DNA of 64,000 nucleotides from Thermoplasmata archaeon (GCA_022750155.1 JAKIWG010000007.1:16966-80965); one strand, 5' to 3'; counted from the first letter of the stretch, positions 51,010 through 59,926 are shown. Translations and numbers: made by a program. The notes: generated from the sequence alone by a model not told the origin.

Positions 51010-52110
51010 GTGAACGCGGGCGCAGAATCCTTGGCGCGGAGAGTGTTGGGAAAGAACCTCGCTACCGGTAAAGGCGAGTCGGTGATCATCGAGACCTGGC
51101 CCCACACTCTCGAGTACGCCCGAGCGTTCGTCGAGGAGACCCGTCGTCTCGGGGCGGTGCCGACCCTCCTGTACGAGGACGAGCCGGCGTGGTGGAGTGC
51201 GGTCGAGGCGAAGAATTTCAGTCCGTTCGCCAAATTGTCGAAGGCGGAGAAGGCCGCGGTCGCGAAGGCGGATGTCTACATCCACTTCTTCGGCCCCAAG
51301 GACCAGGTCCGGTTGGCCGAACTCCCCAGCGCGAACCGCGAGAAGCCGTTCGCGTGGAACGAGGAGTGGTACGACATCGCCCACAAGGGGGGCCTCCGGG
51401 GGGTTCGCATGACGATTGGCCTCATCCCGGACGGGCTCGCCGAGAAGTTCGGCATGACGGAGGACGAGCTGCACGGGAAGCTCCTGAAGGCGGGTTCCGT
51501 CGACGCCGCGAAGATGGCCCGGAACGGCTCGAAGCTCCAGAAGCTCGTCGAGAAGGGCTCGGAGCTCCGCCTCCGGCACTCGAACGGGACCGATCTCACG
51601 TTCCGGCTGAAAGGCGCGCACGCCCGCGCCGACACCGGAATCGTCGACGCGGCCTCCCGGAAGCGGCGGTACGGGGTCCTCTCGAACAATCCCACCGGTC
51701 TTCTGATGGTCGGGGTGGACCGGTCGAACGCCACCGGAACGATCGTCAGCAACCGCGCGGTCTACGACGGCGCGACCGCGCGGCGCTACGCCGACGCCCG
51801 ATGGACGTTCGAGGCCGGCAAGCTCGTCAAGAGGTCCTCCGGCGACGGCGCGAAGGAGTTCGATGCGGCGTACGCGAAGGGCGGCAAGGGCCGCGACGCC
51901 CTGAGCTACTTCTCCATCGGGCTCAACCCCGAGGGGAACGCCGCGGCCCCGGCCGAGGACACCGAGGAAGGCGCGGTGCTGGTCAGCATCGGGAACAACA
52001 CGTTCGCCGGTGGGACCAATAAGGCGAAGATGCGCGGGTTCGCGATGGTCGCCGGTGCGCAGATCCAGGTCGACGGCAGGACCATCGTCGACGGGGGCCG
52101 GATCCGCTAG
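51010..52110 (+). CDS. M29-aminopeptidase-like protein, probably without metal site
   Basis: A 366-residue protein with the two-domain layout of M29 (AmpS/AmpT-like) metallo-aminopeptidases: an N-terminal domain (LARRVLGKNLATGKGESVII, ETRRLGAVPTLLYEDEPAWW), a helical middle (KLQKLVEKGSELRLRHSNGT) and a C-terminal part (LSYFSIGLNPEGNAA, VLVSIGNNTFAGGTNKA, VDGRTIVDGGRI). The positions where M29 enzymes carry their histidine metal ligands read VSIGNN and GAQIQVDG here, and the usual E-V-F-T/S motif is replaced. So it is likely a non-peptidase relative. The GTG start is supported by a TATA box 26 nt upstream. Confidence 0.78.
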   Translation: MNAGAESLARRVLGKNLATGKGESVIIETWPHTLEYARAFVEETRRLGAVPTLLYEDEPAWWSAVEAKNFSPFAKLSKAEKAAVAKADVYIHFFGPKDQVRLAELPSANREKPFAWNEEWYDIAHKGGLRGVRMTIGLIPDGLAEKFGMTEDELHGKLLKAGSVDAAKMARNGSKLQKLVEKGSELRLRHSNGTDLTFRLKGAHARADTGIVDAASRKRRYGVLSNNPTGLLMVGVDRSNATGTIVSNRAVYDGATARRYADARWTFEAGKLVKRSSGDGAKEFDAAYAKGGKGRDALSYFSIGLNPEGNAAAPAEDTEEGAVLVSIGNNTFAGGTNKAKMRGFAMVAGAQIQVDGRTIVDGGRIR

Positions 52111-52164
52111 TCCCGTCCGGCCGAGACGGGGCGGCCCCGACACCCATGGCCGGCCGACGGAGGC

Positions 52165-53484
52165 CTACGGCGTGTGGCGCGAGGGCGTCCGGGGAAACGG
52201 CGTGGTCTCGCGGATGTGCTCGCGTCGGAGCACCCATCGCAGGATCCGCTCGACGCCGAGGCCCAGCCCGGCGTGGGGGATGCTCCCGTGACGACGCGTG
52301 TCGAGGTACCAATCGTACTCGGCCGGGTCCGCGCCGATCGCCCGCAATCGCTCGACGAGGAGTTCGACCTTAGTCTCGCGCGCGCTCTCGCCGACGATCT
52401 CACCGTACCCCTCCGGGGCCAGGAGGTCCGCGGCCTCCACGGTGCGCTCGTCCGGGGAGGATCGGAGCATGTAGAACGCCTTGAGCTCGCGCGGGAAATG
52501 CGTGAGAAAGATCGGGGAGCGTTCCTCCAGCGTCAGCGCTCGCTCCTCCGCGGTCCCCAGGTCGCTCCCCCACGAGACCGGGAAGCCCACTTTCTGTAGG
52601 CGCTCGATGGCCTCCGAGTATCGGAGCCGGGGGAACGGCGCGTTCAGCGCGAGGAGCTCGGCCGGGGGCCGGCCGAGGGCCTCGAGCTCCCGCGGACGTC
52701 GCGTGGCCACCTCGTGCAGGCTCGACACGAGCATCCGCTCGGTGAACTCCATCAGGCCGTCGAGGTCGCACCAGGCGAGCTCGACTTCGAGGTGGGTGAA
52801 CTCCGTGATGTGCCGGGTGGTGCGCGACTTCTCCGCACGGAACGAAGGGGTCACCGCGTAGACCCGCTCGTGGGGGAACAGGAGCGCCTCGAGGTAGAGC
52901 TGGGCGGATTGGGAGAGGTACCCCTGGCGACCAAAATAGTCGAAGACGAACGCCTCGGACCCGCCCTCGGCCGGGTTGCCGGTGATGATCGGGGGGGTGA
53001 CCTCGAGGACCTCCTCGGCCTCGAGAAACTGGCGCAACGACCGGAGCAGCTCGGCCTTCACCCGGAACGTCGCGACATGGTCGACGGAGCGGATCGCGAG
53101 GTGCCGCTTGTCCAGCAGGAACTCCTCGGTCTGGTCCTGGAAGATCGGGAACGGTAGGCCGGGGTCGATCACTTCGATCTCCTCGATGCGGACCTCGCGC
53201 CCCCCCGGGGCGCGTCGATCCTCGGCGACGGTTCCGGCGAGGCGCAGCGACCCCTCGATCTGGACGTGCTCGGCCCCGGCGAACCGCTCCTCCCCGATCA
53301 CGTCCTTCTTCGCCGTCGCCTGGACGAGGCCGGTCCGGTCCCGAACCATCAGGAAGAGGATCCCCCCGCTCGACCGCGAGCGCTGCAACCACCCCCTCAG
53401 GTGGACCTTCGTGCCGATCGCATCGGGGGCGAAGACCCGCGCCACCGGGTCGAACCGGGCCGGGGCTATTGGTACTCCCGCCAT
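52165..53484 (-). CDS. asnS: Asparaginyl-tRNA synthetase
   Basis: A 439-residue class IIb synthetase. The OB-fold anticodon domain is residues ~20-110 (VHLRGWLQRSRSSGGILFLM, VRDRTGLVQATAKKD). Catalytic blocks: EGGSEAFVFDYFGRQGYLSQ, SAQLYLEALLFPHERVYAVT, PSFRAEKSRTTRHITEFTHL, and motif 3 AGLGLGVERILRWVLRREHI followed by RETTPFPRT. The GSEAF and PFPRT features favour AsnRS over AspRS. ATG 53484 overlaps the end of tfs by 19 nt. A matching tRNA-Asn is found at 3957-4062. Confidence 0.92.
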   Translation of the reverse strand: MAGVPIAPARFDPVARVFAPDAIGTKVHLRGWLQRSRSSGGILFLMVRDRTGLVQATAKKDVIGEERFAGAEHVQIEGSLRLAGTVAEDRRAPGGREVRIEEIEVIDPGLPFPIFQDQTEEFLLDKRHLAIRSVDHVATFRVKAELLRSLRQFLEAEEVLEVTPPIITGNPAEGGSEAFVFDYFGRQGYLSQSAQLYLEALLFPHERVYAVTPSFRAEKSRTTRHITEFTHLEVELAWCDLDGLMEFTERMLVSSLHEVATRRPRELEALGRPPAELLALNAPFPRLRYSEAIERLQKVGFPVSWGSDLGTAEERALTLEERSPIFLTHFPRELKAFYMLRSSPDERTVEAADLLAPEGYGEIVGESARETKVELLVERLRAIGADPAEYDWYLDTRRHGSIPHAGLGLGVERILRWVLRREHIRETTPFPRTPSRHTP

Positions 53485-53777
53485 TTGTGCCCGCACTTCG
53501 TGCACTCGAAGATCCGCGTCTCCGGCTCGTCGGCGCCACGGGTCTGTCGCAGGACCCAGTACGCCTCGGAGTTCCCGCACTTCGGGCATTCCTCGGCGGT
53601 CTTCGGGAGGGTGGAGCCCCTTCCCTCTTCGACGACGCTCACCTCGCGCCCTGTCGGCTGGGAGCGTCCGACCTCGGCCCCGCTCCCGAGCGGAACGGTC
53701 GTTCCGCACGAGCTGCACCGCCAGACGTGCGCCGGTTTATCCGGGCGCATCAGGCGTTTACACTTGGGACAGAACAT
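53466..53777 (-). CDS. tfs: Transcription factor S (TFIIS-like)
   Basis: A 103-residue RNA-polymerase cleavage factor. The N-terminal zinc ribbon is CPKCKRLMRPDKPAHVWRCS, and the C-terminal ribbon is CPKCGNSEAYWVL ... FECTKCGHKWREYQ. Its catalytic tip reads RGADEPETRIF, with the essential DE pair present. The factor rescues backtracked polymerase. A TATA box is 27 nt upstream of ATG 53777. The 3' end overlaps the first codons of asnS by 19 nt, so both are likely one transcript. Confidence 0.95.
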   Translation of the reverse strand: MFCPKCKRLMRPDKPAHVWRCSSCGTTVPLGSGAEVGRSQPTGREVSVVEEGRGSTLPKTAEECPKCGNSEAYWVLRQTRGADEPETRIFECTKCGHKWREYQ

Positions 53778-53800
53778 GGACGCTCCGAACCAGGTGCAGG

Positions 53801-53807
53801 CTATTTG
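53801..53807 (-). promoter_or_regulatory. TATA box for tfs-asnS
   Basis: CAAATAG (minus strand) is centred 27 nt upstream of the tfs ATG. Confidence 0.6.
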
Positions 53808-53832
53808 ACGGTTCGGTGGTGGAAATTCCGAG

Positions 53833-55245
53833 CTAGGCCGGGCCCATCACTTGGTCCAAACTCCCGGCGCTGGAGGCGGGCGCGTCGGGCCGGGCGACCG
53901 AGAGCGGAAGGGGGGAGGGTTTCGCACCGGGGGAGAGCAGGCGGCGCATGTGCTCGGTCCGTCGCTGCACGTCCTCGCGGCTGCCCACGTCGGGGCGCCA
54001 GGTGAACGTTCCCTTGACCCGGGCCACCGCCGCATCGACTCGGTGGCTGGCCTCGGTGATGGCGCTCGCTTCCCCGACCAGAGCGACCGCGCGAGAGGTC
54101 GACATTTTGACGCGGCCCGCCCCCGCGGGCTCGACGTTCGCATAGAGCACCCGGACCCCCAGCGCCTCGATCGCCGGTTCGTCGAGTTCCAACACCCCGC
54201 CCGCCGAGGGGGTCAGCGGATAGCCGGGGGGAGCGAGATACTTGACGACGGTCGCCCGCTGACGGAACTGGAGGAACGACCGGTCCACCCGGCCGTTGGC
54301 GACCCCTTCGAGGAGGCCCGCGAGATTCCCTTCCTCGTAGAGCGTGAGCGCGTTGATCCCCTCCGGGTCGCCGAACCGGGCGTTGAACTCGATCAGGAGC
54401 GGGCCGCGGGCGGTCAGCATGAATCCGCCGTAGAGGATCCCCCGATACGGGATCCCTTCGGCGCGCAGCGCCTGCACGGTCCGCTGGACGACGTCGAGCG
54501 CGGCGTCGCGGTGGGACTGGGAGAGGAAGGGAAGGAGGTGGTCCCTCTGCGAGTACGATCCCATCCCGCCCGTGTTCGGGCCCTCGTCCCCGACGCCCGC
54601 CCGCTTGTAATCCTGGACGACGGGCATCGGATAGACGCCGGAATCGGTGACGAACGCCATGAGGCTGAACTCCTCGCCCTCCATCCGCTCCTCCAGCAGG
54701 ACCGAGCCGCCCCCGGAGAGGAGCTGCCGGGCGTAGGCCCCACCCTCTTCGGGAGCCTGGAAATCTCGACCTTGGACCCACACTCCTTTCCCCGAGGTCA
54801 GCCCGACCGGCTTGACAACGAACGGCCCGACGAACTCCCGGACCGCCGGGTCCACTTCCGCCGGGGAGGAGATCGACACGTATCGGGGAGAGGCGTGGAC
54901 CCCGTGTTTTTCCATCAGTTCACGGCAGAAGCGCTTAGAGGTCTCGATCTGCGCCCCCGCCTTGGACGGTCCGACGACCGGAACCTCCGCGGTCCGCAGC
55001 GCGTCCGCGACTCCGGCGGCGAGCGGACCCTCCGGCCCGATGACCGCGAAACGGACCCCTTGGGCTTTCGCAAACTTCACGACGGCCGCCGGATCGGCGG
55101 GGTCGGCCCTGAGCGAAGCCTTGGCGATCCGGTCGAGGCCCGGGTGGGGTTGGGCACATACGGCCACGACGTCCGCCTGGGAGCGGGCGAGCCCCCATGC
55201 GATCGCGTGTTCGCGGGCTCCACCGCCGACCACTAGGACGCGCAT
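53833..55245 (-). CDS. purD: Phosphoribosylamine-glycine ligase
   Basis: A 470-residue ATP-grasp enzyme that joins glycine to phosphoribosylamine in purine synthesis. The start VLVVGGGAREHAIAWGLARS is typical of PurD. Other blocks are GPEGPLAAGVADALRTAEVP, VVKPVGLTSGKGVWVQG, SVLLEERMEGEEFSLMAFVT, DYKRAGVGDEGPNTGGMGSY, and LLIEFNARFGDPEGINAL with the Mg-binding residues. The last ~40 residues are a Pro/Ser/Ala extension. Monocistronic, followed on the other strand by rpo11. Confidence 0.96.
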   Translation of the reverse strand: MRVLVVGGGAREHAIAWGLARSQADVVAVCAQPHPGLDRIAKASLRADPADPAAVVKFAKAQGVRFAVIGPEGPLAAGVADALRTAEVPVVGPSKAGAQIETSKRFCRELMEKHGVHASPRYVSISSPAEVDPAVREFVGPFVVKPVGLTSGKGVWVQGRDFQAPEEGGAYARQLLSGGGSVLLEERMEGEEFSLMAFVTDSGVYPMPVVQDYKRAGVGDEGPNTGGMGSYSQRDHLLPFLSQSHRDAALDVVQRTVQALRAEGIPYRGILYGGFMLTARGPLLIEFNARFGDPEGINALTLYEEGNLAGLLEGVANGRVDRSFLQFRQRATVVKYLAPPGYPLTPSAGGVLELDEPAIEALGVRVLYANVEPAGAGRVKMSTSRAVALVGEASAITEASHRVDAAVARVKGTFTWRPDVGSREDVQRRTEHMRRLLSPGAKPSPLPLSVARPDAPASSAGSLDQVMGPA

Positions 55246-55459
55246 GCCTGGACCCGCCCCGCACGCGAGCCGGCGGATATAGCCGTGATGCGGCCCGCCG
55301 CGGCGTCAAGGGCCCGAGAGGCGCCGTCACGATTCGGGCGCCGCCGGGTCGCGGATCCGGTGGTTCCGGGCTACCGTTCGGCCTCCTTCCCGTCGAACCA
55401 TCCGCGCGGAAACCGCCACCGTTAAGTGGGGAACCCGGGTGGACGCGACGCGAGCATCG

Positions 55460-55747
55460 ATGGAGATTCAGGTCGTCGAGAAGGAGCATGACGTGCTCCG
55501 GGTCCAGATCCCCAAGGGGGAGGAGAGCCTCCTCATTCCCCTCGTAGAGGCCCTTCAGGCCGAGGAGAAGGTCGTCGAGGCCCGGTACTATCTCGGCCAC
55601 CCCTACCTCGACCGACCCACTCTCTACCTCAAGACCAAGGGAGAGAAGCCACAGCAGGTCCTCAAGCGCGTCCTCAAGGACCTCGCCGACCTCTACGGGG
55701 ACGTCCTCGCGGACTTCGACAAGAAGGCCGAGAAGATCAAGGCGTAG
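55460..55747 (+). CDS. rpo11: RNA polymerase subunit Rpo11 (RpoL)
   Basis: A 95-residue polymerase assembly subunit that pairs with Rpo3. The family pattern is present: MEIQVVEKEHDVLRVQIPKG, EESLLIPLVEALQAEEKVVE and YYLGHPYLDRPTLYLKTKGE. The usual length supports ATG 55460 instead of the GTG at 55439; a TATA-like GTTAAGTG is ~36 nt upstream. kptA follows after 16 nt, suggesting cotranscription. Confidence 0.95.
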   Translation: MEIQVVEKEHDVLRVQIPKGEESLLIPLVEALQAEEKVVEARYYLGHPYLDRPTLYLKTKGEKPQQVLKRVLKDLADLYGDVLADFDKKAEKIKA

Positions 55748-55763
55748 ACCGGAGCGCTCTCCG

Positions 55764-56435
55764 ATGCTGAAGGAGTGCCAGCAACACGGCTACTTCCGCG
55801 GGGAGACCTGCCCCGTGTGCCAACAGCCCGGTCGCTTCCTGATGAACGACCGGGAGCTCGACCACCTCGGTCGCGTCATGACCGGCATCCTCCGCCATTT
55901 TCCGGAAAAGTACACGCTCGCCGTCGACGAGCGGGGGTGGATCTCCCTCCCCCAACTCGTCCAGGCGATCTCCCGTCAGCACCGCGGCTACCACTGGCTT
56001 CGCGCCCACCACCTGATCGCCATCGCCGAGAGCGACTCGAAGGGCCGATACGAGGTCAAGGACGACCGGATCCGGGCGACGTACGGCCACACCGTGGAGG
56101 TCGAGCTCGACCTCCCGACCGAGAACATCCCCGACGAACTGTTCTTCCCGGTCACCACCGACGAGGCATCCATCGTGCTGGAGGTCGGATTGAAGCCCAC
56201 CGATCGCCGTAAGGTGCACCTCTCCCGGACCGCCGCGGACGCCCACGCCGCCGGGGCCGTACGGACTCCGGAGCCGGTCATCCTGGCCGTCGACACCGTC
56301 CGAGCCCGGGCCGGTGGCCTAGTGATCATGCAGGCCGGAAAGACCGTGTTCCTGGTGGATCAGGTGCCCCCGGAGTACCTGAAGCGTCACGCAGGGGAGA
56401 CCCCCGCGGCCCGAACCCCCGATCCCTCGGACTAA
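55764..56435 (+). CDS. kptA: RNA 2'-phosphotransferase KptA with N-terminal zinc ribbon
   Basis: A 223-residue enzyme that removes the 2'-phosphate from RNA with NAD+. A short zinc-binding element begins the protein (CQQHGYFRGETCPVC, three Cys and one His). The catalytic domain shows RELDHLGRVMTGILRHFPEK, VQAISRQHRGYHWLRAHHLI, RYEVKDDRIRATYGHTVEVE, LKPTDRRKVHLSRTAADAHA and VILAVDTVRARAGGLVIMQA. These contain the RxxYGH and KVHLS features of the family. Archaeal tRNA splicing does not leave this phosphate by the yeast route, so the natural substrate is open. It follows rpo11 by 16 nt. Confidence 0.92.
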   Translation: MLKECQQHGYFRGETCPVCQQPGRFLMNDRELDHLGRVMTGILRHFPEKYTLAVDERGWISLPQLVQAISRQHRGYHWLRAHHLIAIAESDSKGRYEVKDDRIRATYGHTVEVELDLPTENIPDELFFPVTTDEASIVLEVGLKPTDRRKVHLSRTAADAHAAGAVRTPEPVILAVDTVRARAGGLVIMQAGKTVFLVDQVPPEYLKRHAGETPAARTPDPSD

Positions 56436-57037
56436 CCGATCACGACGTTCGACTGGTACTGCGTCGCCGCGAAGAGCGTCTCGTTGATCCCGCTCGTCGA
56501 CAGGTACGGGTTCTCGAAGACGAAGTAGAACGTGTCCGTATAGGGGGCCGCGAATACGATCCGCCCCGCCGGTTCTCCCGTGACCGACCACTGGGGCGTC
56601 GCCGCCTGGCCGCGTTCGAACTCCCCGAACGACGTGGAGTTGTAGACGTTCAGCGCGATCGCGGCCCCCACCGGATCGGTGACGGTGTAGTTGCCGACGA
56701 TGTAGTCCTCCCCCGTGATCGCACCGGACAGGACGGTGAAATGCCCCGGGGTGAGGTGGTAGGAACCCTGCGTCGTGAGGGGGTCGGAGTAGACCGGGGG
56801 TCCCGTGTAGACCGCGGAGATGAGCGCCCAGCTCAATCCGAGGACCACCACGATGACGAGCGCGATCCGCAGGGTCCCGACGGTGCGGCTCCATCGGCGT
56901 TGGCGACGAACCTGGGCGGGGCCCCCGGGCGCGACCGGGTGCTTGCCACAGGTGGGGCAAGGGCCTCCCGCAGGCATCGCCTCCCCGCACAGGCCGCACG
57001 TCTGCCAGTCGGATGCGGACGACGGGGGATCGGACAC
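56432..57037 (-). CDS. Zinc-ribbon membrane protein with extracellular beta domain
   Basis: A 201-residue protein. Residues 14-30 form a zinc ribbon (CGLCGEAMPAGGPCPTCGK). A basic stretch and a membrane helix (TLRIALVIVVVLGLSWALIS) follow, then a ~120-residue extracellular domain (GSYHLTPGHFTVLSGAITGE, IVFAAPYTDTFYFVFENPYL) with the look of a GOLD/EMP24-type beta sandwich. The combination of cytoplasmic ribbon, helix and outer beta domain recurs in archaeal proteins of unknown function. The start is GTG. It overlaps the end of kptA by 4 nt in convergent orientation and is divergent from the MFS gene. Confidence 0.8.
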   Translation of the reverse strand: MSDPPSSASDWQTCGLCGEAMPAGGPCPTCGKHPVAPGGPAQVRRQRRWSRTVGTLRIALVIVVVLGLSWALISAVYTGPPVYSDPLTTQGSYHLTPGHFTVLSGAITGEDYIVGNYTVTDPVGAAIALNVYNSTSFGEFERGQAATPQWSVTGEPAGRIVFAAPYTDTFYFVFENPYLSTSGINETLFAATQYQSNVVIG

Positions 57038-57159
57038 GGACGGGCACGGCAGTTCGACGACCGCCTTTTCCCGTTTCGTACCAACCCGGAGCGGGACCCA
57101 CGCTGGTGCGTGGGTTCGGGTGCGCGAGTATTGAAGCGGGCAACGCGTCCCCCTGATCG

Positions 57160-58431
57160 ATGGAGACCCCCACCCCGTCGGTGGCCGGCCGGAAGGCGAG
57201 GGCGAGGGACGACCGCGGCCACGTCCTGCTCGCCAAGACGGTCCGGGCGGTCGCCTACGGCTCGCTGAGCGCGTTCCTTCTCCTCTACCTCGTGGAGGAC
57301 CTCGGCCTCCCGCTGTTCTGGAGCCTGGTCCTGACCTCGCTCACGCTGATCGGGGCGGCTGCCTGGAACCTCCTCTCCGTACCCAGGCTGGAGTCGCGCT
57401 TCGGCCGACGTCGGACGCTGTCGATCTTTGGCGGCCTCTTCACGATCTCCGCGGCACTCCTCTTCCTCACCACGAGCCCATGGCTCATCCTGGGTGCCAT
57501 CCTCCTCGGAGGCGTCGCCGCGAGCTCCACCGACAACGGCCCGCTCGCGGCCATCGACCAGGCGATCCTCCCCTCGACGCTCCCGAACTCCGAGCGCGGC
57601 CGCGGCTTCGCCTGGTACAACGTGCTGGGGAGCTTCGGGAGTGCCGGGGGCGCCCTCCTGGTGGCCGTCCCCGGCGCACTCGCCCCAAGGTCGGTCCCGT
57701 ACCTTCCCCCGGCCCCGCACCCCTGGATCGGCCTACTCTACCTCACGCTCGCGGGAATGACCTGGTGGGCGTACCAGGGGATGTCGGCCCACGTAGAACC
57801 CGTGGAGCGGTCGGGGGCTTCCCCCCCGGGACCTGCCACCCTCTCCCCCACCACCCGACGACACACCCGGGACCTCGCCGTCCTGTTCGGGGTCGACGCC
57901 TTCGCCGGCGGGATGGTGATCAACCCCGTCCTCGTCGCCTATTTCGTCCTCGTATGGCACCAGTCGGCCGCAGCCACCGGTGAGATCCTGTTCGCCGTCG
58001 GGACCGTCTCTGGCGTGAGCTTTCTCGCGGCGAGCTGGCTTTCGGAACGGTTCGGCCTGCTTCGGACCATGGTGTTCACGCACCTGCCCTCGAACGTGAT
58101 GCTGGCACTGGTCCCGTTCATGCCTACGTTCCCGCTCGCGCTGGGGATGTTGGTCGCGCGCTCCGGCCTCTCCCAGATGGACGTCCCCACCCGCCAGGCG
58201 TACACCATGAGCCTCGCATCGCGTCGGGAACGGGGGACCGTCTCGGCCACCTTGACCGGGAGCCGGGGAGCGGCCCAGGCGTTCGGTCCGCTCCCTTCCA
58301 CGGCGCTCCAGAGCGCGGGGTTCGTCGGGGCGCCGTTCCTCCTCGCTGGGAGCCTCAAGGTACTCTACGACCTTTCGGTGTGGCGACGGTTCCGGCAGGT
58401 CACCGTTCCAGAGGAGCCGGAACCGGAGTGA
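57160..58431 (+). CDS. Major facilitator superfamily transporter
   Basis: A 423-residue transporter with about 11-12 membrane segments in two halves, joined by a central loop (HVEPVERSGASPPGPATLSP). Helices include SLSAFLLLYLVEDLGLPLFW, ALLFLTTSPWLILGAILLGG and EILFAVGTVSGVSFLAASWL. The motif RLESRFGRRRT after helix 2 is the usual MFS loop motif. Related proteins are annotated as multidrug or sugar exporters; the substrate is unknown here. A TATA-like GAGTATTG lies ~30 nt upstream of ATG 57160. The last helix is followed by a PEEPEPE tail. Confidence 0.9.
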   Translation: METPTPSVAGRKARARDDRGHVLLAKTVRAVAYGSLSAFLLLYLVEDLGLPLFWSLVLTSLTLIGAAAWNLLSVPRLESRFGRRRTLSIFGGLFTISAALLFLTTSPWLILGAILLGGVAASSTDNGPLAAIDQAILPSTLPNSERGRGFAWYNVLGSFGSAGGALLVAVPGALAPRSVPYLPPAPHPWIGLLYLTLAGMTWWAYQGMSAHVEPVERSGASPPGPATLSPTTRRHTRDLAVLFGVDAFAGGMVINPVLVAYFVLVWHQSAAATGEILFAVGTVSGVSFLAASWLSERFGLLRTMVFTHLPSNVMLALVPFMPTFPLALGMLVARSGLSQMDVPTRQAYTMSLASRRERGTVSATLTGSRGAAQAFGPLPSTALQSAGFVGAPFLLAGSLKVLYDLSVWRRFRQVTVPEEPEPE

Positions 58432-58447
58432 CCGCGGGGTCGGCCCG

Positions 58448-59926
58448 TTACCGCTTCGGCTTCGCGGACCCGAGGTTGATCAGGACGTTCTTTCGACGGG
58501 TGTACGCCTCGACAACGTGACGACCCTGTTCGAACCCGAGGCCGCTCTCCTTGTAGCCACCGAACGGCGTCTGGGGGAACGTCGCCGGGGCTTCGTTGAC
58601 AGTGACCATTCCTGCCTCGAGCTGCCGGGCCACGGTATGCGCCGTGCCGAGGTCCTTGGTCCACACCGAGGCGAACAGGCCGAAGCGGGTGTCGTTCGCG
58701 AGCTTGACCGCCTCCTCCGGAGTGTCGAAGGAGAGCACGGAGAGCACCGGGCCGAAGACCTCGTCCTGCACCACGCGCGAGGTGGGGGCGACTCCGTCCA
58801 GGATCGTGGGGCGCACGAAGTTGCCCTCGCCGAGCGCCCCTTCGGTGACCCTGGACCCTCCGGCGACCACGTTCGCCCCGGAGTCACGCGCCTCGTGGAC
58901 GAACCCGAGGACCCGCTCCATCTGGTCGTGGGAGACGACAGGCCCCATCTCGGATTTCTCCTCGGTGCCGGCGCCGAGCTTGAGACCCTCCGCGATGCCC
59001 CGAACCTTCGCGACCAGCTCGTCGTGGACCGCCCGGGCCACGATCAGTCGGGATCCGGCCCAGCACATCTGCCCGGCATTGCCGAAGATCCCGAAGCCGA
59101 TCCCCTTGGCGGCGCGCTCCAAGTCGGCGTCCGGGAAGACGACCACCGGGCTCTTTCCGCCCAGCTCGAGCGTGGCGGGGATGACGCGGTGAGCCGCGAG
59201 CTCGGCGATCCGAACTCCCACCTCACCGCTCCCGGTGAAGGAGACCGACCGGCAGCGGGAGTCGCCGACCAGGGCCTCGCCGACCTCCGAACCGTTTCCG
59301 ACGACCACGTTGAAGATGCCGGCCGGTATCCCGGCCTCCAACGCCACGCGGGCACAGCGCAGCGCGGTCAGCGGCGTGAGGCTCGCGGGCTTCAGCACCA
59401 CCGCGTTTCCCGCGGCGAGTGCCGGGGCGACCGAACGCATCGCAAGAAGGAGCGGGTAGTTCCAGGGTGCGATATGGACCGTGACGCCCATCGGCTCGCG
59501 CACGGTGTAATCGAACCGCGGCCCGGGGACGGGGATCGTCTCCCCCTCGATCTTGTCGGCGAGGCCGGCGATGTACTCGAGGGTGCGAACGATGAACCCG
59601 ACGTCGCCCCGCGACTCGCGGAGCGTCTTGCCCATGTTCTGGGTCTCGAGCAACGCGAACTCCTCGGCCTGCTGTTCGATGAGCGTCGCGAGCCGCAGGA
59701 GGGCCTTGCCACGGCGCCCGCCGTCGTCGGTCGCCCACCACGAGGACCGGAACGCCGATTCGGCCGCCTCCATCGCGTGGCGCGAGTCCTCCGCATGGGC
59801 GAGGGCCGTCGACGCGAGCGGCTGGTTGGTCGCCGGATTCAGCACCGCCCGACGCTCGCCGGAGCTTCCCGGCGTCTCCTTTCCCCCGATGAAGAGCTCG
59901 TAGTGCGGAGCGACGTTGGCCGACAT
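58448..59926 (-). CDS. Aldehyde dehydrogenase
   Basis: A 492-residue NAD(P)-dependent aldehyde dehydrogenase. Catalytic Cys is in FGNAGQMCWAGSRLIVARAV, the general base Glu in ATLELGGKSPVVVFPDADLE, and the coenzyme loop in VSFTGSGEVGVRIAELAAHR. Also clear are GVTVHIAPWNYPLLLAMRSV, LEAGMVTVNEAPATFPQTPF and GGYKESGLGFEQGRHVVEAY. The sequence fits the succinate-semialdehyde/betaine-aldehyde type, but substrate specificity is not certain. It lies convergent to the MFS gene and 71 nt downstream of the glycosyltransferase gene on the same strand. Confidence 0.95.
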   Translation of the reverse strand: MSANVAPHYELFIGGKETPGSSGERRAVLNPATNQPLASTALAHAEDSRHAMEAAESAFRSSWWATDDGGRRGKALLRLATLIEQQAEEFALLETQNMGKTLRESRGDVGFIVRTLEYIAGLADKIEGETIPVPGPRFDYTVREPMGVTVHIAPWNYPLLLAMRSVAPALAAGNAVVLKPASLTPLTALRCARVALEAGIPAGIFNVVVGNGSEVGEALVGDSRCRSVSFTGSGEVGVRIAELAAHRVIPATLELGGKSPVVVFPDADLERAAKGIGFGIFGNAGQMCWAGSRLIVARAVHDELVAKVRGIAEGLKLGAGTEEKSEMGPVVSHDQMERVLGFVHEARDSGANVVAGGSRVTEGALGEGNFVRPTILDGVAPTSRVVQDEVFGPVLSVLSFDTPEEAVKLANDTRFGLFASVWTKDLGTAHTVARQLEAGMVTVNEAPATFPQTPFGGYKESGLGFEQGRHVVEAYTRRKNVLINLGSAKPKR

